Of a DNA stretch of 39,834 bases, positions 1-7,913 are shown piece by piece (positions within the stretch are counted from its first letter, which is position 1; the number at the start of each line of letters is the position of its first letter). The notes below the pieces were generated by a model that saw only the letters and a program-made list of their open reading frames with translations, was not told the DNA's origin and made no database searches. Location: positions 1-39,834 of the forward strand of contig JAFASN010000040.1 of the NCBI GenBank assembly GCA_019244415.1, written 5' to 3'. This stretch comes from Verrucomicrobiota bacterium (GTDB lineage: Bacteria > Verrucomicrobiota > Verrucomicrobiia > Chthoniobacterales > UBA10450). Both the position numbers and the translations under genes were made by a program.

Positions 1-1107
1 GGGCGTGTCGTACAGTAAGCCGGTTGGGACGAGGACAGGAAGGTTCCGCGTTAAACTGCTTCTAAAGATGAAGTCCAGCCCAGGTTGCTCTGTTTTGTAA
101 TCGATGTCCTGCGCGCGATGCCATGGATCGGTAGAAGATACATAGATTACACTCTGCTCGTGTCGCGCCGGTGCGTGTCGAACAAAGTCCTGGAAAGTAC
201 CAGCTTCGTCGAGCTGGCCTAATGCAAGCTCGCGTACACTGAACCCGAGACTATCCCGGATGTCGCTGGATGTTTCCGCGCAAGTATGTGAACTCCGAGT
301 CATGACCACGCGAACGAAGCGAACCTGAAGTGGCGCGCTCGTGAGCCTGCTAGTTACATCTCCGCCAGAACTATCGTGGACGCTTCCAGCAGGAAAGACA
401 CGCCATTCCGCCTTCTCATCCGCGTGCAGGTGCATGGGATCACGCCCGGTCCAGTACTCGATGCGATAGTCACGCGCATACGGGCTTCCCCATTCAATTT
501 TAATCGCATTGACGGGCTCAGGCGCGCCGAGATCGATCACGATCCACTGCCGAGAAGCTTCCTCCGATTTACCGGTAAAGTGGGGATCGAGATAGGGATT
601 ACTTTTCCAGTAAGAGTTCTCATCGCCATCATCGATACGCGAGTAATCGTCATCGTTCGCCTGATCGATGGTATTACCTCGGCGGGGCAGCCGATATCCG
701 TATGAGATATCGATGAGTTTACCGGGAGAGCTATTGGAAGTCCAATAACCGCAACGGTGAGCCTGGTCGCTCCATCTACCTTGCGGGTTCCAATGCCATA
801 CTTCGCCGGCTAGTTCCGTGCGCAGCCGATAAGTCAGAGGACCGAGCCCGGCGGATACCATCTCATTGATGTTTCGCGGCGTTAGCATTCGTTTGCATTC
901 GCCGCGTTCATGCCCATCCACTTCGCCGCCAAAGGCTTGCCCGGATATGCAACGGTTGATCGGCAGGCCTGCTGCGACCACGGTGGTAATCTCGACAGGC
1001 GTGCTCTCGGCGACGATGACATCGTTTGCCGCTGCGAGCGCCGTCATGCAAAGTACAACCGTGAAAACGGGCCGCCTGCTCCGGGCACAAGCATGGGCTA
1101 TTTGCAC
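1..1107 (-). CDS. Secreted discoidin (F5/8 type C)-like domain protein, 3' end cut by window
   Basis: An uninterrupted minus-strand frame runs from the stop at 1165-1167 to the left edge. From a GTG at 1107 it gives a signal peptide with an Arg-rich n-region (SRRP), a hydrophobic core ([14 protein letters not shown]) and a likely cleavage after AAA. Alternative starts are GTG 1122 and ATG 1047; the ATG would remove most of the signal peptide. The middle part (about residues 155-265) reads like a galactose-binding/discoidin fold: [13 protein letters not shown], then [21 protein letters not shown], then YRIEYWTG and later VRFVRVVMT. Such domains bind carbohydrate. The neighbour is a GH26 enzyme, so a role in polysaccharide binding or breakdown is inferred. 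No catalytic domain is visible in the part inside the window. The 5' end overlaps the start of the divergent GH26 gene, which is unusual. Confidence 0.7.
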   Translation of the reverse strand, partial: MQIAHACARSRRPVFTVVLCMTALAAANDVIVAESTPVEITTVVAAGLPINRCISGQAFGGEVDGHERGECKRMLTPRNINEMVSAGLGPLTYRLRTELAGEVWHWNPQGRWSDQAHRCGYWTSNSSPGKLIDISYGYRLPRRGNTIDQANDDDYSRIDDGDENSYWKSNPYLDPHFTGKSEEASRQWIVIDLGAPEPVNAIKIEWGSPYARDYRIEYWTGRDPMHLHADEKAEWRVFPAGSVHDSSGGDVTSRLTSAPLQVRFVRVVMTRSSHTCAETSSDIRDSLGFSVRELALGQLDEAGTFQDFVRHAPARHEQSVIYVSSTDPWHRAQDIDYKTEQPGLDFIFRSSLTRNLPVLVPTGLLYDTP

Positions 1108-2188
1108 CTCAGGCGTACTCACGCTTGGCCTATTGTGCGCTAGCTGCGGGCGGGAAGTGAAAAGTCAACGCATTGATCCGGATGCGCCCGTGGAAGTAGT
1201 TGTTCCAGAACATGGCGCTTACACCGGCGCGTTCATCGATTTTGGCGAAACTGAGGAAGATGTGACCCTGGAAAACATTGAAAGCTTTGAGCGATTGGTA
1301 GGCAAGCATCAGGCGATTATTGCTTCATCGAGCTACTGGGGCGAACAGGATTTTCCCAGCCGCAGCTTGAATGTGATTTGGCGGCATCACTCGCTTCCGC
1401 TGGTTTTCTGGTCGCCATGGGACCGCCCTTACGAGCAAAATATGGGACCGGACAAGTTTAGCCTTACGGCAATTATCGCGGGCACTTGGGATAAGTACAT
1501 CGATGCCTGGGCCGACGCGGCCCGCGCCTTTGGCAAACCGATGATCGTCGTTTTCGCCAATGAGATGAACGGGGATTGGTTTCCATGGTCGGGCACCTAC
1601 TACGGGGGAAGTGAGCCGCTCGATGAGGAAGAAACGAAATGGCAGGGTCCTGAGACATTCAAAGCAGCTTACCGGCATGTCGTTGATCGTGTCCGAGCCC
1701 GAGGAGCGACTAACATCAAGTGGATGTTTCATACAAATAACTACTCGTATCCGCTGGATACGTGGAATTTCGCTCCGGCTTACTACCCGGGTAGTAATTA
1801 CGCCGATTGGCTGGGCCTGAGTGTGTACGGCCAGCAGTACAAGGATGAGCCATGGGCTGACATACCTTCTCTGGTTGATTGGCCGTACCAGGAAATGTGC
1901 AAGATCGATCCAAACAAGCCGATCATGATCGCGGAATGGGCCACAGGGGAATTCCCACACTCGGGTAATAAAGGCGAGTGGATCAGGCAGGGGCTCGAGC
2001 TGTTCCGCATCCGTTACCCACGCATCAAAGCGGCGGTGTACTGGCATGAGCGATGGGAGAATTCTGACGGCTCCTACAGCAATTTGCGAGTGAACTCCTC
2101 AGTGGAAGCCTTGCAGGCCTATCGCACCGGGGTGGCGAACCCAGCCTGGCTGGGCGAGCTGCTTTTGCGGCCGCTGCCGATGCGTTAA
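1046..2188 (+). CDS. Glycoside hydrolase family 26 (beta-mannanase-like), exported
   Basis: A 380-residue protein when started at ATG 1046; GTG 1061 is an alternative, and the longer upstream frame from 866 is antisense to the discoidin gene. The N-terminus has a hydrophobic export signal ending LLCASCG, close to a lipobox but with Cys rather than Leu/Val at -3, so lipoprotein status is uncertain. The core fits GH26: [10 protein letters not shown] (acid/base Glu near residue 173) and [10 protein letters not shown] (nucleophile Glu near residue 297), with [17 protein letters not shown] upstream. GH26 enzymes are retaining hydrolases, mostly endo-beta-1,4-mannanases acting outside the cytoplasm; substrate cannot be fixed from sequence alone. 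The divergent discoidin-domain protein supports a glycan-degradation role. Confidence 0.85.
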   Translation: MQSTTVKTGRLLRAQAWAICTSGVLTLGLLCASCGREVKSQRIDPDAPVEVVVPEHGAYTGAFIDFGETEEDVTLENIESFERLVGKHQAIIASSSYWGEQDFPSRSLNVIWRHHSLPLVFWSPWDRPYEQNMGPDKFSLTAIIAGTWDKYIDAWADAARAFGKPMIVVFANEMNGDWFPWSGTYYGGSEPLDEEETKWQGPETFKAAYRHVVDRVRARGATNIKWMFHTNNYSYPLDTWNFAPAYYPGSNYADWLGLSVYGQQYKDEPWADIPSLVDWPYQEMCKIDPNKPIMIAEWATGEFPHSGNKGEWIRQGLELFRIRYPRIKAAVYWHERWENSDGSYSNLRVNSSVEALQAYRTGVANPAWLGELLLRPLPMR

Positions 2189-2198
2189 GGGGACGTAG

Positions 2199-3104
2199 TC
2201 ACTGCTTCGTCGACGGTAGTTCTTTCTCCAGCTCGAGTACAAGCTTCCAATCGCCATTCAAGTCAATACGCCAGATGCTGAGATAACTACCGCGGCCGGC
2301 GATATTACCTCGTTCTTCGGAGTAAGTACCGTAGGTGCAGGCTAGATCGGCGGCTTTGCTAAAAGTAACATGCGGCTCTTCGAAACTAACCCGGCCATGG
2401 TCAGGCTCGAGTAGAATGCGCGCAGCGGCCAGACCGATAGCCGGCGCTGCATGGTCGCGATAAACACGAATCTCGTTAGCGGCATGGCTGGTAACTGCCT
2501 TACCGCAGTCTTCTTTCGCCTCGTCAGCAAATTCATGGCAGGCCTGTGTAAAACCAGCGCGCGCCTCGTCATCCGGGCGCTGACCGGCGGTGACATCAGC
2601 CGGCAAAATCTGGACAGGCGGAGGCGATTCACCCGGCTCGGCATTTTGTGTACCGGCATCGACGGCGACTTTCCAACGGGACGTTGCCTGTTTACGCCAG
2701 ATGGTTACATAGTTGCCGAAGCTTCGCGTACTTTTCCCGCCACCCGGGTTCAGCTCCCATACGCCGGCGCTGTAACCCAGGTCGGCGGAGTACGCGGCAG
2801 CGGCAAAGACCGGCTGCCAGACGAGCACTCCGGCAAAGCTGCTGTGCCCAGCCCAGTACTTTTTCGCGTTCACCGGCCCAGGCGCGAAGATGACACCCTC
2901 TTCCGCGACGTAATGCAGCCAGGCTGACGGCGTCCCTTTCTGACGTGACCAATCGGAGAACTCTCCGTCGGTTTTCGCGATTTCGCGCGCAGCAGTAACG
3001 TCGGGCGTTTGCCCGGGAACTTGCCTGTTGGTCAAGAACAAGGCGAGGAGAGCAAAGAAAAATTTCGGCACGTTAGACAAAACGAGCAGTTGGCGGCGTT
3101 TCAA
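2199..3104 (-). CDS. Secreted tandem NTF2-like (SnoaL/DUF4440-type) protein
   Basis: From a TTG at 3104 the product is 301 residues and begins MKRRQ followed by a hydrophobic stretch (VPKFFFALLALFL), a normal signal peptide. The nearest ATG, at 3146, would overlap the divergent sigma gene and lengthen the n-region. Two repeats of one fold are visible, about residues 36-151 and 171-296; each ends with a matching strand pair, YVTIWRKQATSRWKV in the first and YLSIWRIDLNGDWKL in the second. That signature is typical of NTF2-like domains of the SnoaL/DUF4440 kind. No catalytic residues can be assigned and the function is unknown. Only about 15 bp separate it from the ECF sigma gene, so the two share a promoter region and may be co-regulated. 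Confidence 0.7.
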   Translation of the reverse strand: MKRRQLLVLSNVPKFFFALLALFLTNRQVPGQTPDVTAAREIAKTDGEFSDWSRQKGTPSAWLHYVAEEGVIFAPGPVNAKKYWAGHSSFAGVLVWQPVFAAAAYSADLGYSAGVWELNPGGGKSTRSFGNYVTIWRKQATSRWKVAVDAGTQNAEPGESPPPVQILPADVTAGQRPDDEARAGFTQACHEFADEAKEDCGKAVTSHAANEIRVYRDHAAPAIGLAAARILLEPDHGRVSFEEPHVTFSKAADLACTYGTYSEERGNIAGRGSYLSIWRIDLNGDWKLVLELEKELPSTKQ

Positions 3105-3119
3105 AAGGGTAGACCGTGA

Positions 3120-3650
3120 ATGGTCATGGAGAATGTCGCCACCCATGAAGATTGGAAAGTTTGTTTTTCGGAGCTCGCGCCGGGCCTTCTTCTATTCGCG
3201 CGGCAATGGGTGTGCAGCGCGGCTGACGCCGAGGATGTGGTGCAGGAAGCTTTTGTGCGGTTCTGGCGACGTGGCCTTGACCTTCGAAACCGCGCGCTTC
3301 TTTACTCCGCCGTGCGCTCAGCCGCGCTCGATCTCATCCGGCGCGATGGCCGCCGTGCTCGCCGCGAACTGGAGGCGGGCGGCGAAATCGAGCAGGCAAC
3401 TCAGCCGCAGTTCGAGCAGATGGACGACGCGCAGCGCGAGCTGGCGGCGGCTCTTGATCGATTGCCGCGTGAACAGCGCGAGGTGCTGGTGATGAAAATC
3501 TGGAACGAGCTCACCTTTGCCGAGATTGGCCAAACGATTGGCGTTTCGCAGAACACGGCGGCGTCACGCTACCGCTACGGCTTAGGTGCATTGAAAAAGA
3601 TGCTGGAGGAAGCGCGCACGACACCAGCCCGGACCATCGCGACATTATGA
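3120..3650 (+). CDS. ECF-family RNA polymerase sigma factor
   Basis: A 176-residue alternative sigma factor; ATG 3126 is an equally good start. Region 2 is seen in FARQWVCSAADAEDVVQEAFVRFWRR and region 4 near the C-terminus in RLPREQREVLVMKIWNELTFAEIG followed by the helix-turn-helix GVSQNTAASRYRYGLGALKK. Regions 1 and 3 are absent, as in ECF factors. The last four bases overlap the start of the next gene (ATGA), implying translational coupling to the one-TM partner downstream. ECF factors of this kind direct transcription of envelope or stress genes and are usually held by a membrane-bound partner; the target regulon is not evident beyond the local genes. Confidence 0.9.
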   Translation: MVMENVATHEDWKVCFSELAPGLLLFARQWVCSAADAEDVVQEAFVRFWRRGLDLRNRALLYSAVRSAALDLIRRDGRRARRELEAGGEIEQATQPQFEQMDDAQRELAAALDRLPREQREVLVMKIWNELTFAEIGQTIGVSQNTAASRYRYGLGALKKMLEEARTTPARTIATL

Positions 3651-4138
3651 ATGACATCGAGAACGAGCTTCGGAAGCTTCGGCCAACACGGCCATCGAAT
3701 GGCCTGCCTATTCGCATCGGAATGGCTCTGGCTGATGCAGGCAAGCTCCGGGACGATGTCATTACTCCACATCGTTTCCGCGTAAACTGGGTTGGGCTCG
3801 GGCTGGGTGTGGCGGCGGCGGCGGCGTTTCTTATCGTTGCCCGCCTGGATGTTCATCCGCCAGCGGCAACGCGGCATCCTGTAGCTTCGAATAGTACGGC
3901 GCCGCCGCGCGACCGAGCCTCCGAGGTTTCAAGCTACCAGGCAATTGGGTTAACTCAGGTCGTCTATAGTAAACGAAACGAAGGACTGCTTTTCCCGCCC
4001 GGCAGCGCCACTCCGGTTCGCCGCCTGCGCACCACCCGGCACGAAACCATGCGCTGGGAAGATCCTCATACCGGTGCGCGGCTACAGGTCTCTTATCCGG
4101 CGGAAGAAGTAACGCTCATTCCTGTCTCTGGCCAATAA
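3647..4138 (+). CDS. Single-pass membrane protein, putative anti-sigma partner
   Basis: A 163-residue protein translationally coupled to the preceding ECF sigma gene by a 4-nt overlap. It has a short cytoplasmic-type N-terminal helix (ENELRKLRPTRPSNG), one membrane segment at about residues 48-66 (VGLGLGVAAAAAFLIVARL) and a Pro/Ser-rich extracytoplasmic part ending in a small beta-rich region (QVVYSKRNEGLLFPP, later ARLQVSYPAEEV). It lacks the Cys/His zinc motif of classical ZAS anti-sigma factors. An anti-sigma role is inferred only from position and topology; it matches no family I can name. Confidence 0.6.
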   Translation: MNDIENELRKLRPTRPSNGLPIRIGMALADAGKLRDDVITPHRFRVNWVGLGLGVAAAAAFLIVARLDVHPPAATRHPVASNSTAPPRDRASEVSSYQAIGLTQVVYSKRNEGLLFPPGSATPVRRLRTTRHETMRWEDPHTGARLQVSYPAEEVTLIPVSGQ

Positions 4139-4168
4139 CATGCCATCAGCTCCTAACGACATCTATCT

Positions 4169-5278
4169 ATGAAAAAGTACACCATTATAGTCATCGCAGG
4201 CACGACCTTAGCGGCTCGCATCTGCTGCGCGCAACCTTCAGTTGCCCCTGCACCTCCTGTCCCACCCGTCCCGGCTAACCCCGCGTTACCTCCTGCTCCG
4301 CCGGCGCACAATCACGAACCTAAAGTACCGGTCACCTATCTGGGAGTGGAAACATCGGAAGTACCAGGCGTCTTGTGTGATCAACTGGGCCTACCGAAAG
4401 GTTTTGGTCTGGTGGTTGACTACGTTGTCCCGGATGGACCCGCCGCCGCCGCGGGCGTCCAGCAAAACGACGTGATCAAGATGTTGAACGACCAGATACT
4501 TACTGATCCAGGTCAACTATCCAAGTTAGTACGCAGTTACTCCGATGGAACCAGCGTCACCCTTACACTAATGCGGAAAGGTCAGGAACAAAAGGTGACA
4601 GTAAAGCTTGCCAAAAGAGAGGTGCCGCGCCGCCGTGCTGATGCAGGCGGGGCGTTCAACTGGAGTTTCGATACCGGCAACTTGGACGAGATGAAGGAGA
4701 ACCTCCGGGAGCAAATGGCGCAATTAAAAGATCAGCTTGGCCAACTAGGTGACCAGAACAAGGGACTGATTCACGACGCGGTAGCTCGGGCGCGGGACGA
4801 AGCCCGTCGCGCGGCCGAGGAAGCGCGGCGCGCCGCCGGCCAAATGCGGATGACGACACACGATAATGGCGCATTACAGCAGACAACAATCGATCTAAAC
4901 AAAGCGCAGGTAGTGTTTTCGGACGACAAAGGCGAGCTGCGCCTCGAGAACAAGGATGGCAGAAAGCTCCTGACGGCGAAAGACCCGCAGGGGAAGCTAC
5001 TCTTTAGCGGTCCGGTAGAAACGAGCGAGGATGTTGAGAAATTACCGCCGGAAGTACGCCAGCGCTACGAGAAGCTTCAGCAGCACGACTTACCTGCGGT
5101 GACGCCCGGCGGCGGGCATGCTGATCGCGACGCCGATGAGGACGATGACGGTGACGTTGATGACCAGAGCACGGCGGCTTCGTCACGTGGGCCGCACGCG
5201 ATTCAATCCGCTCGATCCTCTGCGCTGATCAGAGCGTCAGTTGGCTCCCCTTCACTCGCGTCAGGGATTGCGGAATAG
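4169..5278 (+). CDS. Exported PDZ-domain protein with Ala/Arg-rich helix
   Basis: A 369-residue protein with an N-terminal signal peptide (KKYTIIVIAGTTLAARICCAQ), a Pro/Ala-rich linker (residues 25-47) and a clear PDZ domain at about 55-150: TYLGVETSEV, LPKGFGLVVDYVVPDGPAAAAGVQQNDVI, and VTLTLMRKGQEQKVTVKL. PDZ domains bind C-terminal or internal peptide strands. A long charged helix follows (about 172-226, with EARRAAEEARRAAG), then a small beta region (about 232-290) and an Asp-rich stretch near 318-333. No protease domain is present, unlike DegP or RseP. It lies 30 bp after the sigma/partner pair and is probably in the same operon. The last six codons overlap the convergent gene, so the C-terminus may be non-conserved. 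Confidence 0.8.
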   Translation: MKKYTIIVIAGTTLAARICCAQPSVAPAPPVPPVPANPALPPAPPAHNHEPKVPVTYLGVETSEVPGVLCDQLGLPKGFGLVVDYVVPDGPAAAAGVQQNDVIKMLNDQILTDPGQLSKLVRSYSDGTSVTLTLMRKGQEQKVTVKLAKREVPRRRADAGGAFNWSFDTGNLDEMKENLREQMAQLKDQLGQLGDQNKGLIHDAVARARDEARRAAEEARRAAGQMRMTTHDNGALQQTTIDLNKAQVVFSDDKGELRLENKDGRKLLTAKDPQGKLLFSGPVETSEDVEKLPPEVRQRYEKLQQHDLPAVTPGGGHADRDADEDDDGDVDDQSTAASSRGPHAIQSARSSALIRASVGSPSLASGIAE

Positions 5279-5656
5279 CTTGTTCGCGTCCACGTCGTGC
5301 ACCAGTGCGCGATGCGGCACGGCACGCACATCATAAAGACGTCCCGTGTACGGGCTCACGACAAACCCGGCGCGGTCACTCGGAGTCGCGACAGGATAAC
5401 CGCCGCTCGGCTCCGGCCCGTACTTCGGCGCCTCTTTCCTGCCCACCACGGCGCCAATAATAGCTCCGCCGGCAGCTCCGGCGACGGCTCCGAAAGGCCC
5501 ACCGATCACCGCGCCCGTGGCAGCACCGGCTGCCGCGCCAGCACCCGCGGGTGACCCGCAGGAACCGGTCACCAACGCCAGCATTAGAACGGCGGCGACT
5601 GTGGCAAATCCAACTGTGCCCGGGCGAGCCGAGCCGCTAGGGTCCTGGCGCTCCAC
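5261..5656 (-). CDS. Glycine-zipper lipoprotein
   Basis: A 131-residue protein from a GTG start at 5656, only 2 nt after the stop of the upstream gene on the same strand. The N-terminus is a lipoprotein signal (VGFATVAAVLMLALVTGSC), with Cys at the end of a TGSC lipobox-like site. The next ~45 residues form a glycine zipper made of small residues (GAAAGAATGAVIGGPFGAVAG), a motif that packs helices in membranes. The C-terminal part contains VVSPYTGRLYDVRAVPHRALV. Such proteins are typically outer-membrane-associated structural lipoproteins; exact function unknown. It is probably co-transcribed with the carboxypeptidase-regulatory-like gene upstream. Confidence 0.75.
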   Translation of the reverse strand: MERQDPSGSARPGTVGFATVAAVLMLALVTGSCGSPAGAGAAAGAATGAVIGGPFGAVAGAAGGAIIGAVVGRKEAPKYGPEPSGGYPVATPSDRAGFVVSPYTGRLYDVRAVPHRALVHDVDANKLFRNP

Positions 5657-5658
5657 AG

Positions 5659-6159
5659 TTAACGGCCGCTGCCGGGATTCGTCGCGCGGTAGGTAAGGCT
5701 GCGGAGCGCGTCGCCGCTCACGCTATCCAGATTCGATGTTGCACCGGGACTTGAAGGATTTACTTCCACCCACCCGCCGCCCATGTGCGTACCGGTCTTG
5801 GGCGGCATCCAAACGTATTCCTTGATCTTTTTCGCAGCCGTCGGCTTCAGGTTAAAATCGATGCGCGCGTTACGAGTCCCGGTCTTCACGTTCAATGATG
5901 AGGCAGAAGCGCCATCTTTCACCGCGATGTTATAAAGGCCAGGTGCAACGCCTTTGACCACGTACCGACCTGCGGCATTGGTGGTGGTACTTAGCGCGGG
6001 CGCTTTTTGGTCCTTGCGTTCGATTCGCACCTCTGCGGCTTTCGACGGGCGGCCGTCCACCCCGTGAACGTCTCCCTGAATATCGGCGGCGTAAACCGGC
6101 GCTACCAGCGCAAGGACGGCTGCTGCAGACCCACAAAATAATGCGCGACTACTTTTCAT
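5659..6159 (-). CDS. Secreted carboxypeptidase-regulatory-like (Ig-fold) protein
   Basis: A 166-residue protein with a standard signal peptide (MKSSRALFCGSAAAVLALVAP, cleavage near VYA-AD). Residues 26-105 form one carboxypeptidase regulatory-like/CarboxypepD_reg beta-sandwich: DIQGDVHGVDGRPSKAAEV, TTTNAAGRYVVKGVAPGLYNIAVKDG and a final strand ARIDFNLKP. These domains are non-catalytic, often surface modules. The C-terminal third (KIKEYVWMPPKTGTHMGGGW and beyond) is not recognised. It begins a two-gene unit with the glycine-zipper lipoprotein downstream, suggesting a joint envelope role. Confidence 0.75.
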   Translation of the reverse strand: MKSSRALFCGSAAAVLALVAPVYAADIQGDVHGVDGRPSKAAEVRIERKDQKAPALSTTTNAAGRYVVKGVAPGLYNIAVKDGASASSLNVKTGTRNARIDFNLKPTAAKKIKEYVWMPPKTGTHMGGGWVEVNPSSPGATSNLDSVSGDALRSLTYRATNPGSGR

Positions 6160-6252
6160 CGTGCAGATTAAACGCTACCCCACTTGGCGGCAACTACGCT
6201 CTGTCGCTCAAACGTCATCCGGTCAGTGAACCATCAGGAGTTTCCCGCAAAC

Positions 6253-6338
6253 TGCCGGCGGAGGGGATCGAACCCACACGAGATTTGAGTCTCACTGGAT
6301 TTTGAGTCCAGCGCGTCTGCCAGTTCCGCCACGCCGGC
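6253..6338 (-). tRNA. tRNA-Leu (anticodon CAA)
   Basis: On the minus strand an 86-nt cloverleaf starts GCCGGCG and ends CGCCGGC plus an A discriminator, giving a 7-bp acceptor stem. The anticodon arm is CTGGA-CTCAAAA-TCCAG, so the anticodon is CAA, reading UUG (Leu). A long variable arm (TGAGA..TCTCG) marks a class II tRNA, consistent with Leu. The T arm has the standard TTCGATC loop; one stem pair looks like U-U. No CCA is encoded after the discriminator (AGT follows instead), so CCA must be added after transcription. Confidence 0.95.
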
Positions 6339-6606
6339 TACTTCTGAGTACAGGGATTGATACGTACGCCTGAGGCTTGTGAGTGAAACAATGTGGTCGA
6401 GCATTTGGCTTAAAAGTGTCGAGATGAATAGCGTCCGTCAGCCGTTCGCCACACCGGCAACATCCTACATTCAGATTAGCGATTGATTTTCGCCCCTTCA
6501 GCGCAAGCCGCAAGTTGTTCGTCACATGGGCGCGAGCTGACGCGGAGTATTTGCCACAAAACGCTATCCGAGCGCTCGGACACGCGGTTACGAAGCAATG
6601 GCCGTA

Positions 6607-7797
6607 TCAGCGCAGGGTAGCGCGAACTTTAGCGGCAGCTACCAAGGCCGGGGTCATCGGGGTGCTTTCACTGAACCCGCCATCCGTCCCCCACTGTGAC
6701 GTCGTTCGGTCGCTCCCGCTCGAGCGGTCGGAAACGTCATCAGGCGTTTCGCTGAGCACGAGTTTGCGAAAAACAAAACGGAGTGTTCCGGCGAGCAGAC
6801 CGGCCAGGCTGCACAGGTCGTAGATCAGGCGCCACACTATTGCGCCGAGACAAAATGGCCAGTCCTTCTTCTCGCCAAAAAAGCGCAGCAGCGCCCGATG
6901 CTCGACGAGAAAGGCCGCGCCGAGTAGCGGCACGAGCGTTACCGCCAGCGGAAAAAATGGAGTCGCAATAAACGCGAGAACGATCGCCGCCGATGTAAGC
7001 AGGCTTATTTGATAGCGCCGCCCGAGATTCAGATCGAGTGCGACACGGCCGCCATCAGTCAGTTGGTCGAGAATCAGTTCAGTCCACGGCACGGCGCGAT
7101 CCCGGAAGTCACTCTTAATCAACGTGAATGCATCCCATTTTTTCCAATGCTTCACCTGAAGATCATGCTCGAGCTGAATGCGATGACCGGCCGCGCGCAG
7201 CCGGTACCCCAACTCAATGTCTTCGATGGAGGAACGCGCGTAACTCTCGTCGAACCCGCCGAGAGCAAGAAAAACACGCCGCCGGATCGCTCCGCACGCG
7301 CCCCAGAAGGTGGAAGCATTCACGGCGCCGTGTTGGTGCACGTAATGGTTAAAGAGGTTCTTGAATTGCGAGACGAAATTCTGTTCGGCCGGCGCGTCGT
7401 CGTACGAGCCAATCAACGCGGCAAGTTCTTTATCGGCCCGGAATGCTTCGGCGATTCGAGCGAAGCAATCGGGGTACACGGTCACGTCGGGATCGGTGAA
7501 AAATAGAATGTCGCCACTGGCCGCAGCTCCGCCCGCGTTGCGCGCTGTGGCCGGCCCATCGTTCGTCGCGATGTGGACGATACGGGCTTGATAATTCTGT
7601 GCCATTCGCCACGTGCCATCGCCTTCACCGTTGGCCACGACGATAAGCTCGTCGAGCGGCCGCAGTGCAGCGGCCAATGAAGCGAGGCATCGTGAAAGAT
7701 GTTCTCCGCCATGAAAAACGGGAACAATGACCGAACAGCGCAGCTCTGCTCCAGACGGCGACTGCCGGCGCGGACTGGACAAAATTGACAGTGGCAT
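6607..7797 (-). CDS. Family 2 glycosyltransferase, membrane-associated
   Basis: A 396-residue protein if started at ATG 7797; an upstream ATG at 7866 adds 23 residues unlike a GT2 N-terminus. The GT-A fold is evident: CSVIVPVFHGGEHLSRCLASL, then GPATARNAGGAAASGDILFFTDPDV, where DPD is the metal-binding DXD-type motif, and GGFDESYARSSIEDIELGYRLR with the ED acceptor/catalytic motif. Two hydrophobic segments follow (about residues 260-300 and 315-345), so the C-terminal part is membrane-embedded or -attached. It transfers a sugar from a nucleotide donor to a lipid-linked or surface glycan. It is divergent from the four-gene glycan operon next door and shares its 116-bp promoter region. Confidence 0.88.
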   Translation of the reverse strand: MPLSILSSPRRQSPSGAELRCSVIVPVFHGGEHLSRCLASLAAALRPLDELIVVANGEGDGTWRMAQNYQARIVHIATNDGPATARNAGGAAASGDILFFTDPDVTVYPDCFARIAEAFRADKELAALIGSYDDAPAEQNFVSQFKNLFNHYVHQHGAVNASTFWGACGAIRRRVFLALGGFDESYARSSIEDIELGYRLRAAGHRIQLEHDLQVKHWKKWDAFTLIKSDFRDRAVPWTELILDQLTDGGRVALDLNLGRRYQISLLTSAAIVLAFIATPFFPLAVTLVPLLGAAFLVEHRALLRFFGEKKDWPFCLGAIVWRLIYDLCSLAGLLAGTLRFVFRKLVLSETPDDVSDRSSGSDRTTSQWGTDGGFSESTPMTPALVAAAKVRATLR

Positions 7798-7913
7798 GTG
7801 CCGAGGGGTAGAAACGAAAGCTATCTGTGCCCAACGAGAATGGCATATTTGGCGCTTCCCCGGCAATGTATTCCTTACCCCGCGCGAGCTGATGCCGAGG
7901 TGACGACCCGAAC

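Noticed and set aside
376..705. 109-codon plus-strand frame
   Set aside because: Antisense shadow of the discoidin-domain gene; low-complexity Ile/Arg-rich product with no domain.
6292..6525. 77-codon minus-strand frame ending RRGGTGRRAGLKIQ
   Set aside because: The C-terminal peptide is the translation of the tRNA-Leu 5' half, a well-known artefact; no other support.
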